Shown here: positions 33,990 to 41,595 of the stretch, in pieces
Layout of the letters: each line of letters starts with the position of its first letter
Position numbering within the stretch: position 1 is the stretch's first letter
Assembly: GCF_004912155.1 (NCBI RefSeq)
Contig: NZ_STGX01000010.1
Location: 26,223 to 90,222 of the forward strand
Direction of reading: 5' to 3'
Origin: Glycomyces paridis
GTDB taxonomy: Bacteria > Actinomycetota > Actinomycetes > Mycobacteriales > Micromonosporaceae
Length of the DNA stretch: 64,000 nucleotides
Position numbers and translations under genes: made by a program
Notes under the pieces: generated by a model
What the model saw: the letters and a program-made list of their open reading frames with translations, nothing else
What the model was told of the DNA's origin: nothing
Databases searched by the model: none

Positions 33990-35888
33990 GTGGACATCTC
34001 GTACGCGCCCGCCGAAGGGCTGCTGACCTTCACCTGGGCGCTCATCGCACTGCCCGCGCTCGGGGCCGCGATCCTGCTGCTCGCGGGCCGACGCGCCGAC
34101 AAGTGGGGGCACTGGCTCGGCACCGGCACCATCGCCGCGGCCTTCGCCCTCGCGCTCGGCCTGTTCGGCTCGCTCGCGGGCCTCGACGACAAGAGCGCCA
34201 AGCTCGACCTGTTCACGATCATCTCGGTCGGGGACCTCAAGATCGACGCGAGCCTCCTGTTCGACCCGCTCAGCGCGGTCTTCTGCCTGCTCATCACCGG
34301 GGTCGGCTTCCTCATCCACGTCTACGCGATCGGCTACATGTCGCACGACGCCGGACGCCGGAAGTTCTTCGCCTACTTCAACCTGTTCGCCGCCGCGATG
34401 CTCGTCCTCGTGCTCGGCGGCAACTACTTCATGACCTTCATCGGCTGGGAGGGCGTGGGCGTCGCCTCCTACCTCCTCATCGCGTTCTGGCAGCTCAAGC
34501 CCGCCGCCGCGACCGCAGGCAAGAAGGCCTTCCTCGCCAACCGGGTCGCCGACGTCGGCTTCCTCCTGGCGATGTTCACCATGCTCGGCACGCTCGGCAC
34601 CGTCGACTTCGCCGGTGTCTTCAACGGCGCCGAGTCGCTCTCGACCGGCACGAGCCTCGCCATCGGCCTGCTGCTCCTCGCGGCGGCCTGCGGCAAGTCC
34701 GGCCAGTGGCCGTTCCAGACCTGGCTCCCCGACGCGATGGAGGGCCCGACCCCGGTGTCGGCGCTCATCCACGCCGCCACCATGGTCACCGCGGGCGTCT
34801 ACCTCATCGCCCGCTCGAACGTCATCTTCAGCCTCAACGCCGACGTCCAGACCGCCGTGGTCGTCGTCGGCGCCCTGACGCTCCTGTTCGGCTCGATCGT
34901 CGGCTGCGCCAAGGACGACATCAAACGCGTCCTCGCCTGGTCCACGGTCTCCCAGATCGGCTACATGTTCCTCGCCGTCGGCCTCGGCGGCGGCGCGTTC
35001 GCGCTCGGCATCATCCACCTGCTCGCCCACGGCTTCTTCAAGGCCGGGCTGTTCCTCGGCTCCGGCTCGGTCATGCACGCCATGAACGACCAGACCGACA
35101 TCCGCCGCTTCGGCAGCCTGTGGCGGAAGATGCCCTGGACGTACGCGACCTTCGCCGCCGGATGGCTCGCCATCATCGGCCTGTTCCCGTTCTCGGGCTT
35201 CTTCACCAAGGACCCGATCATCGCCGCCGCCTTCGCCCGCGAAGGCTGGCAGGGCTGGGTCGTCGGCGGCGCCGCCCTCCTCGGCGCGGCGCTCACGGCC
35301 TTCTACATGACCCGCCTGTTCGTCCTCACCTTCCACGGCCCCAAGCGATGGACCGAGGACGTGCACCCGCACGAGTCCCCGGCGATCATGACCGGCCCGC
35401 TGGTCCTGCTCGGCATAGGCTCGCTCGCCGCGGGAGGCCTCATGGCCTCGCCCGTCACCGAGTGGCTCACGCCCGTGTTCGGCGAGCACGAGGAGGCCCA
35501 CGGCCACCTCACGCACATGCAGGTCACCATCGCCACCACCGCCGTCGTGGTCCTCGGCGCGGTCCTCGCCTGGCTCCTGTTCCGCCGCGGCACCGACGAG
35601 GTGCCCCGCGCGGCGGCCTGGCCGGTCCGCGTCGCCCGCGCCGACCTCGGCGGCGAAGCGGTCAACCGCGGCGTCTTCGAACGCCCGAGCCGCCTGGCCG
35701 CCAGCGCCTCCGTGGCGATGGACGGCCGCGTGGTCGACGGCCTCGTCAACGGCCTGTCGGCCGCGATCGGCGGGACCTCGCGCCGGCTGCTCGCGCTCCA
35801 GACCGGCTTCGTCCGCTCCTACGCCCTGTCCATTCTGTCCGGCGCCGTCATCGTGGTGGCCGCGCTCATGGTGGTGGTCATCCAATGA
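33990..35888 (+). CDS. nuoL: NADH-quinone oxidoreductase subunit L
   Basis: A 632-residue antiporter-like proton channel at the end of the membrane arm. Signatures: GWEGVGVASYLLIAFW, SGQWPFQTWLPDAMEGPTPV, and SALIHAATMVTAGVYLIARS. The lateral helix and final TM lie after residue 560. GTG at 33990 with GAGGGGA upstream, 10 nt after nuoK. Confidence 0.97.
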   Translation: MDISYAPAEGLLTFTWALIALPALGAAILLLAGRRADKWGHWLGTGTIAAAFALALGLFGSLAGLDDKSAKLDLFTIISVGDLKIDASLLFDPLSAVFCLLITGVGFLIHVYAIGYMSHDAGRRKFFAYFNLFAAAMLVLVLGGNYFMTFIGWEGVGVASYLLIAFWQLKPAAATAGKKAFLANRVADVGFLLAMFTMLGTLGTVDFAGVFNGAESLSTGTSLAIGLLLLAAACGKSGQWPFQTWLPDAMEGPTPVSALIHAATMVTAGVYLIARSNVIFSLNADVQTAVVVVGALTLLFGSIVGCAKDDIKRVLAWSTVSQIGYMFLAVGLGGGAFALGIIHLLAHGFFKAGLFLGSGSVMHAMNDQTDIRRFGSLWRKMPWTYATFAAGWLAIIGLFPFSGFFTKDPIIAAAFAREGWQGWVVGGAALLGAALTAFYMTRLFVLTFHGPKRWTEDVHPHESPAIMTGPLVLLGIGSLAAGGLMASPVTEWLTPVFGEHEEAHGHLTHMQVTIATTAVVVLGAVLAWLLFRRGTDEVPRAAAWPVRVARADLGGEAVNRGVFERPSRLAASASVAMDGRVVDGLVNGLSAAIGGTSRRLLALQTGFVRSYALSILSGAVIVVAALMVVVIQ

Positions 35889-37444
35889 ACGAACTCCCAT
35901 TGCTGTCGGCGCTCGTCGCCGTGCCCCTGATCGGCGCGGTCGTCGTGGCCTCGATCAGGCGCGAGCAGGCCGCCGCGGCCCGCTGGACCGCGCTCGCCTT
36001 CTCCGGCGCGGTCGCGGTCATCACGGCGCTGGTCGCGGTCGGCTTCGACTACGGGCCGGACGCGCCGTGGCTCCAGTTCACCGAGTCCTACACGTGGATC
36101 GAGAACTGGGACCTGAGCCTGTCGTGGGGGATCGACGGGATCGCGCTGCTCCTGGTGGCGCTGACCGCCGGGCTCACGCCGATCGCGATGCTCGCCGCCT
36201 GGCGCGACCTCGACGCGGTCAAGCGCTCGGTCCCGGCGTTCTTCGCGCTCATCCTCGCGCTCGAAGCGGCGATGCTCGCGACGTTCCTGGCCTCGAACGT
36301 GCTGCTGTTCTACTTCTTCTTCGAAGCGATGCTCGTGCCGATGTACTTCCTCATCGGCTCCTACGGCACCGGCCCGCGCCGCCAGTACGCGGCGGTGAAG
36401 TTCTTCCTGTACTCGCTGCTCGGCGGCCTGTTCATGCTCGTGGCCGTGATCGCCCTGTGGGTGAACAACGGCGGGGTCTTCGACTGGCAGACGCTGGTCG
36501 AGGCCGAGCCGATGGCCGACGGTTCGCTTCAGAACTGGCTGTTCCTCGGGTTCTTCCTCGCGTTCGCGATCAAGGCGCCGTTCTTCCCGTTCCACACGTG
36601 GCTGCCGGACGCGGGCGGCGCGGCCCCGGCCGCGGTCGCCGCGCTGCTGGTCGGCGTCATGGACAAGATCGGGACGTTCGCGATCCTGCGCTACTGCATC
36701 CCGCTGTTCCCCGACGCGACGAAGACGTTCGCGCCGTGGGTGATCGGAATGAGCGTCATCGGGGTCCTGTACGCCGCGTTCGTCGCGATCGGCCAGACCG
36801 ACCTCAAGCGGCTCGTGGCCTACACGTCGATCGCGCACTTCGGGTTCATCGGCATCGGGATCTTCGCGTTCACGCAGGCCTCGGCGACCGGCGCGGTCCT
36901 CTACATGTTCAACCACGGCCTGGCGACGGGCCTGCTGTTCATCGTGGTCGGCTTCCTGACGTTCCGCCGCGGCTCGGCGCAGATCACCGACTACGGCGGG
37001 GCCGCGAAGACGCTGCCGCTGCTGGCGGGGATCTTCCTGTTCGCCGGGCTCGCCTCGCTCTCGCTGCCGGGCACGGCGCCGTTCATCTCGGAGTTCCTGG
37101 TCCTGTTCGGCGCGTTCACCGACAACGAGCCGGTCGCCGTCCTGGCGACCCTCGGCATCATCCTCGCCGCCGCGTACGTCCTCTGGATGTACCAGCGCAC
37201 CATGCAGGGCGACCGCAACCCCGCGCTCGACGAGGTGCCCGCGATGAAGCGCGACCTCACCGTGCGCGAGAAGGCGCTCGTGGCGCCGCTGGTGATCGCC
37301 ATCCTCGGCTTCGGGTTCTTCCCGCAGCCGCTCATCGACGCCGTCGGGCCGGCCGTCGACAACACGCTCGTGTTCATCACCGGCGAGCCGCAGACTGCGC
37401 CTTCTGACAACGTGCCCGCCGCCGAAGGAGTCAGCAATGAATGA
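35885..37444 (+). CDS. nuoM: NADH-quinone oxidoreductase subunit M
   Basis: A 519-residue antiporter-like proton channel. Signatures: FYFFFEAMLVPMYFLIG with the conserved Glu, KAPFFPFHTWLPDAGGAAPA, and RLVAYTSIAHFGFIGIGIF. ATG overlaps nuoL by 4 nt; its 3' end overlaps nuoN by 8 nt. Confidence 0.97.
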   Translation: MNELPLLSALVAVPLIGAVVVASIRREQAAAARWTALAFSGAVAVITALVAVGFDYGPDAPWLQFTESYTWIENWDLSLSWGIDGIALLLVALTAGLTPIAMLAAWRDLDAVKRSVPAFFALILALEAAMLATFLASNVLLFYFFFEAMLVPMYFLIGSYGTGPRRQYAAVKFFLYSLLGGLFMLVAVIALWVNNGGVFDWQTLVEAEPMADGSLQNWLFLGFFLAFAIKAPFFPFHTWLPDAGGAAPAAVAALLVGVMDKIGTFAILRYCIPLFPDATKTFAPWVIGMSVIGVLYAAFVAIGQTDLKRLVAYTSIAHFGFIGIGIFAFTQASATGAVLYMFNHGLATGLLFIVVGFLTFRRGSAQITDYGGAAKTLPLLAGIFLFAGLASLSLPGTAPFISEFLVLFGAFTDNEPVAVLATLGIILAAAYVLWMYQRTMQGDRNPALDEVPAMKRDLTVREKALVAPLVIAILGFGFFPQPLIDAVGPAVDNTLVFITGEPQTAPSDNVPAAEGVSNE

Positions 37445-38990
37445 GGCCCCAGCGCTCCAGATCGACTGGGGGGGACTGGCCCCCATGATCATCGTGTTCG
37501 TCGCGGCCTTCCTCGGTCTCCTGGTGGAGGCCGTGGTGCCGAAGGGCAAGCGCCTCGTGGTGCAGGTGTCGTTGGCCGTGGCCGCGCTCGCCGGGTCCTT
37601 CGCGGCCGTGGCGGTGCTGCTGAACGACGACACGAACACCACCGCGTTCTCGATCGAGGGGGTGCGCCTCGGTTCGGTCGTGCTCGACGGTCCGGGCCTG
37701 TTCCTCCAGGGCACCATCGCGGTCCTCTCGGTGATCGCGATCCTCCTGCTGGCCGAGCGGCGCACCGTCAAGGGCGGCGACTTCGTCGCCGAGGCGGCCG
37801 TGGTGGCCGACTCGGCGGCCGACAAGGCGCAGAGCCGCGAGCCGGGAGCGACGGAGATCTTCCCGCTGACGCTCTTCGCGGTCGGCGGCATGATGATGTT
37901 CGTGACCGCAGGCGACCTCCTCACCATGTTCGTGGCCCTGGAGATGCTCTCGCTGCCGCTGTACCTGCTGTGCGGCCTCGCCAAGCGCCGCCGCCTCATC
38001 AGCCAGGAGGCCGCGCTCAAGTACTTCCTGCTGGGGGCCTTCGCCTCGGCGTTCTACGTGTACGGCATGGCGATGCTGTACGGCTTCGCCGGGACGGTGG
38101 ACCTCGCGGGGATCAACCAGGCGGGGATCAGCTCCGACGAGCCGCGGATGCTGCTGTACATCGGCGTCGCCATGATCGCGGTCGCGATGCTGTTCAAGGC
38201 CGCGGCGGTGCCGTTCCACATGTGGACGCCCGACGTCTACACGGGCGCGCCGACGCCGGTCACCGCTCTGATGGCGGGCTGCGTCAAGGTCGCCGCGTTC
38301 GGCGGGCTGCTGCGCGTGTTCAACGTGGGGCTCTCGTCCTCGGCGTGGGACTGGCACCTCATCCTCACCGTGATCGCCGTGGCGACGATGATCGGCGGCG
38401 CCATCTTCGCGGTGACGCAGCGGAACATCAAGCGGCTCTTGGCCTACAGCTCGATCGCGAACGCCGGGTACCTGCTGGTCGGGGTCATCGCCCTCGGTGA
38501 CGCGGTCGGATCGACCATGTTCTACCTGGCCGCCTACGGCTTCACCGTGATCGCCGCGTTCGCGGTGGTCTCGCTGGTGCGCGACGGCGACGAGGAGGCC
38601 ACGCACCTGGCCCGCTGGGCCGGTCTCGGCAAGAAGTCGCCGGGTACGGCCGTGGTCTTCACGATCCTCATGCTCGCGCTCGCGGGCCTGCCGTTCACGA
38701 GCGGGTTCTCGGCGAAGTTCAGCCTGTTCGCCGCGGCGCTCCAGGCCGACGAGCTGGGCCTGGTGATCGTCGGCGTCGTCTCCTCGGCGATCCTGGCGTT
38801 CCCGTACCTGCGGGTCGTGGTCCTGCTGTGGCTCAACGAGCCCGCGCCGGACGCGCCGACGGTGAACCTGCCGAGCCCGATGGCGGGCACGGTGGTCGCC
38901 GCGGGCGTCGCCGCGACCCTCATCCTCGGTTTCGCCCCGGGCTTCCTGCTCGACATCGTCGACCAGGCCAGCACCTTCCTAGGTACCTGA
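37437..38990 (+). CDS. nuoN: NADH-quinone oxidoreductase subunit N
   Basis: A 517-residue antiporter-like subunit. Signatures: FVALEMLSLPLYLLCGLAKR, AAVPFHMWTPDVYTGAPTPV, and LLAYSSIANAGYLLVG. It ends the operon; a strong terminator follows at 39011. Confidence 0.97.
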   Translation: MNEAPALQIDWGGLAPMIIVFVAAFLGLLVEAVVPKGKRLVVQVSLAVAALAGSFAAVAVLLNDDTNTTAFSIEGVRLGSVVLDGPGLFLQGTIAVLSVIAILLLAERRTVKGGDFVAEAAVVADSAADKAQSREPGATEIFPLTLFAVGGMMMFVTAGDLLTMFVALEMLSLPLYLLCGLAKRRRLISQEAALKYFLLGAFASAFYVYGMAMLYGFAGTVDLAGINQAGISSDEPRMLLYIGVAMIAVAMLFKAAAVPFHMWTPDVYTGAPTPVTALMAGCVKVAAFGGLLRVFNVGLSSSAWDWHLILTVIAVATMIGGAIFAVTQRNIKRLLAYSSIANAGYLLVGVIALGDAVGSTMFYLAAYGFTVIAAFAVVSLVRDGDEEATHLARWAGLGKKSPGTAVVFTILMLALAGLPFTSGFSAKFSLFAAALQADELGLVIVGVVSSAILAFPYLRVVVLLWLNEPAPDAPTVNLPSPMAGTVVAAGVAATLILGFAPGFLLDIVDQASTFLGT

Positions 38991-39010
38991 CGGACGTAAG
39001 ACGAAGCCAG

Positions 39011-39046
39011 ACGAAGCCCCGGGGAGCACCCTCCCCGGGGCTTCGT
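39011..39046. terminator. nuo operon terminator, 16-bp perfect stem, 4-nt loop
   Basis: ACGAAGCCCCGGGGAG (39011-39026), loop CACC, exact complement (39031-39046), 20 nt after the nuoN stop. Positions 39016-39045 recur with one change at 41559-41588. Confidence 0.92.
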
Positions 39047-39075
39047 CGTGTGTCCGGCCGCCGTCTGGGTCGGGG

Positions 39076-39169
39076 TCAAAGCGGCGGCGACGAAGGGGTG
39101 GTACTCGATTGGGCGAGTCGGACGGCCCGCGGCGAAGCCGGGCTCGAACTTCAAGCGGGCAGCGACGAA
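39076..39169. repeat. Left flank repeat block of the HNH island (diverged ~75-bp period)
   Basis: TCAAAGCGGCGGCGACGAA (39076-39094) and TCAAGCGGGCAGCGACGAA (39151-39169) are 75 bp apart. The 18 nt at 39151-39168 are the exact inverse of 41038-41055 in the right block. The rest of the unit is strongly diverged. Confidence 0.6.
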
Positions 39170-39350
39170 GAGGTCTCATATTGACCCGGCCTGACGGCAG
39201 CCGACGGGCCCATTTTCCCTGCGCGCCAACGGGAGAGGTGCAAAGTATGGCCCAAATCTCACTGTCAAAAGTGGATCAATCAATTGCACAGGGTTACTAT
39301 TGAACTACAAAACAAGCGGACCGTTCGAGAACAGGTAGGAGGTGAACCCG

Positions 39351-40907
39351 ATGGCCGCCAAGACACTCACTCCCCAGGACCGAACCGCACGACGCGAAGC
39401 CGCCCGGGCCCTCCACGCCTCCCTCGACGACAGCGCGGCTCTGATCAACGGCGTCTACGCCACGGCGCTCCGACTGGTCATGGACGCCTTCGAAGGCAAC
39501 GTGCACCGTGAAGTCGACGGCTTCTCGGCCCACCGCGACTGGCTGGTCTCGACCTTCGACTTCACCTTCTCCGCAGCGGGCAACATCGCCTCGATCGCCA
39601 AGCTCGCATCGAAGTTCGACCGCCTCGCCGAGGCCGCCTTGAACGGCTACGCCCGGATCGACCAGGTCGCCTACGCCGTCAACCAGCTGCACAAGACCCC
39701 CGCCGCCGCCCTGTTCGCCCGCACCCCCTTCCGGACTCCGGTTGCCTCCCCCTTCGACGCGGCGGTCTCCTGCGCCACCCCCGAGGCGCTCGTGGTCGAG
39801 TTCGCCGCCCACGCCCCCTACCGGGAACTGCGCCGACACCTCACCGAACTCCACGCGGGCCTGGCCGAAGAAGTCGAACTCCTCGACGGTCTCGGCGAGA
39901 AGTCCCTGCAATACCTTGAGGTCCAACAGATCGAGGAAGGCGGGATGTGGGCGCTCTCGGGCCTCCTGTCCTCGGACACCGGCCGCCTGCTCGACAAGTA
40001 CCTGAAGACCGCCTGCCCGCCCCCGCGCGACGACGAGACCGACCAGTACGGCGTCCTCCCTCCCCAGGCGAACCGCAACGCCGAGGCGCTGCACCAGCTC
40101 ATCGCCGGGTACGGCTCCTCTTCGCAGGCGGCGACCCGCCACGGGCACACCGCCACTCTGGATCTGGTCGTGGACATCGAGACCCTTCAAGGGAAGGACA
40201 CCGGCCGCCTACCGATCTTGGAGGGCGAGCCGATCTCGGTGGCCCAGGCCCGGCTCCTGGCCTGTGAGGCCCTGGTGATCCCCTCGGTGTTCGACTACGC
40301 CCGTGGTGAAGCCGTGGAACTGGGCAGGGCGTTGCGCCTTCCCAACACGGCGCTGCGCCGCAAACTGGAGCTTGAGCAGCAGGGCGGCTGCGCCTGGCAC
40401 GGGTGCGACCGCCCCGTCTCGTGGTGCGAAGCCCACCACCTGGCGCACTGGGCCGACGGCGGCGACACGAACGCCGAGAACCTGATCCTGCTGTGCCGCT
40501 TCCACCACGGCCGCCTCCACACGGAGGGCTGGACGGTCGAGAAGACCGACCCCGGCCAGGCGGTCATTACCCACCACGACCACCCGATCGGTATTGCCGG
40601 CCGAGAGTGCGGCTGCTCCGACTGGCGCACCGATGCGGACTTGGACGAGGCCTTCCAGCATGACGAGGCGAACGTCTTCCCCACCGGGCTCTTCGCTTCG
40701 GAGTGGTCCGAGGCGATGAAGCCGGGGTTGCAAGTGAAACTCGAGCAGGTCGAGCAGGGCCGGGAGTACTTCGAAGACCCGATCTGGCAGGGTCGGCGCA
40801 AGAGGGCGAATGCGACTGAGATTCCGGTGATCGAACTCGGAGCGATGGCACCGCCGCCCCCGATCTACGGGGAGCGGAACTCCGCCGAAGAACTCATACC
40901 GTTCTGA
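39351..40907 (+). CDS. DUF222-HNH endonuclease (13E12-repeat family)
   Basis: A 518-residue protein with an N-terminal helical DUF222 domain (about 1-300) and a C-terminal HNH nuclease motif: CAWHGCDRPVSWCEAHHLAH, WADGGDTNAENLILLC and RFHHGRLH, with zinc-type Cys and catalytic His intact. Such genes occur in many copies in actinobacterial genomes and behave like selfish or homing elements. The upstream 100 bp are markedly AT-richer than the chromosome, and repeat blocks in opposite orientation flank the gene, both signs of acquisition. ATG 39351 is chosen because AGGAGG lies 8 nt upstream. DNA cleavage is inferred from the motif; the target is unknown. Confidence 0.88.
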   Translation: MAAKTLTPQDRTARREAARALHASLDDSAALINGVYATALRLVMDAFEGNVHREVDGFSAHRDWLVSTFDFTFSAAGNIASIAKLASKFDRLAEAALNGYARIDQVAYAVNQLHKTPAAALFARTPFRTPVASPFDAAVSCATPEALVVEFAAHAPYRELRRHLTELHAGLAEEVELLDGLGEKSLQYLEVQQIEEGGMWALSGLLSSDTGRLLDKYLKTACPPPRDDETDQYGVLPPQANRNAEALHQLIAGYGSSSQAATRHGHTATLDLVVDIETLQGKDTGRLPILEGEPISVAQARLLACEALVIPSVFDYARGEAVELGRALRLPNTALRRKLELEQQGGCAWHGCDRPVSWCEAHHLAHWADGGDTNAENLILLCRFHHGRLHTEGWTVEKTDPGQAVITHHDHPIGIAGRECGCSDWRTDADLDEAFQHDEANVFPTGLFASEWSEAMKPGLQVKLEQVEQGREYFEDPIWQGRRKRANATEIPVIELGAMAPPPPIYGERNSAEELIPF

Positions 40908-40912
40908 ACCCG

Positions 40913-40938
40913 CCCGCCGGGGCTGCGATCCCGGCGGG
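40913..40938 (+). terminator. Hairpin after the HNH gene, 9-bp stem
   Basis: CCCGCCGGG (40913-40921) and CCCGGCGGG (40930-40938), 6 nt after the stop. A second hairpin with one bulge lies at 40967-40991 (GCCCGAATCCC / GGGATCGGGC). Confidence 0.65.
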
Positions 40939-41040
40939 GGGAAGGCGCACCGCATCAAGGCCTCCAGCCCGAATCCCGCATGGGATCGGGCCCCTCGTCG
41001 TGCCCGGCAACGGAATCCGACCTCGATTCCCGCTGAGTCG

Positions 41041-41206
41041 TCGCTGCCCGCTTGAGCGCCGAACCGCACGAGCCGGTCAGCCGGAGTGCGGGCGGAAGAG
41101 AGTGGCGACCCTTTTGTCGCTGCCTGTTTGAACCGCGATTGAAGGTGACCGGTCGGCCGGAGTGCGGGCGGGGGGAGAGCGGCACCTCGTTGTCGCTGAC
41201 GCAGTG
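41041..41206. repeat. Right flank repeat block, 76-bp period, two units plus a partial third
   Basis: Units start with TCGCTG at 41041, 41117 and 41193, exactly 76 bp apart. The shared core CCGGAGTGCGGGCGG recurs in units 1 and 2. The block is inverted relative to the left block at 39076-39169. Confidence 0.75.
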
Positions 41207-41284
41207 ACCGAGGCCCAATCCGGCCCTCAGCTCGCCGGGCGGCCTTGGTCGCCTCTGTTCGGTCGCGCGTCATCGGTCCAGGAG

Positions 41285-41558
41285 GCGATGCCGCCGCTGT
41301 CACCGGTCGGCGGGCTCGGAATCTGGTCGATGCGATCCCTCCCGTCGCGGGCCGCGTCGGACGCCCAAGGCGCCGGCCCGATGCCATCCTGGCCGACGGC
41401 GGCTACGACTCGGCAGCCTTGCGTGACTGGCTGAGGTCCAAGCGCAGGGCCGATCATCCCGCAGCGCGGCCGCAACACGATCATCGGACTCGGACGCATC
41501 CGCTGGGTGGTTGAGCAGGCCATCGCCCACCTCCACCAGTTCAAACGCCTCCCTGTCC
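41285..41558 (+). pseudogene. IS5-family transposase remnant
   Basis: The C-terminal part of a DDE transposase broken by frameshift. One frame gives VTGRRARNLVDAIPPVAG and GRPRRRPDAILADGGYDSAA (about 41290-41440); another continues with IIGLGRIRWVVEQAIAHLHQ and FKRL (about 41470-41550), carrying the WVVE-x6-H motif with its catalytic Glu. The N-terminus, the first DDE residues and the inverted ends are not found, so the element is dead. Confidence 0.75.
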
Positions 41559-41584
41559 GCCCCGGGGAGCACGCTCCCCGGGGC
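41559..41584. terminator. Terminator hairpin of the MMPL gene, 12-bp stem, 2-nt loop
   Basis: GCCCCGGGGAGC (41559-41570) and GCTCCCCGGGGC (41573-41584), 11 nt beyond the MMPL stop on the minus strand. It belongs to a 30-bp sequence (41559-41588) nearly identical to 39016-39045. Confidence 0.8.
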
Positions 41585-41595
41585 TTCGCCGCCGA

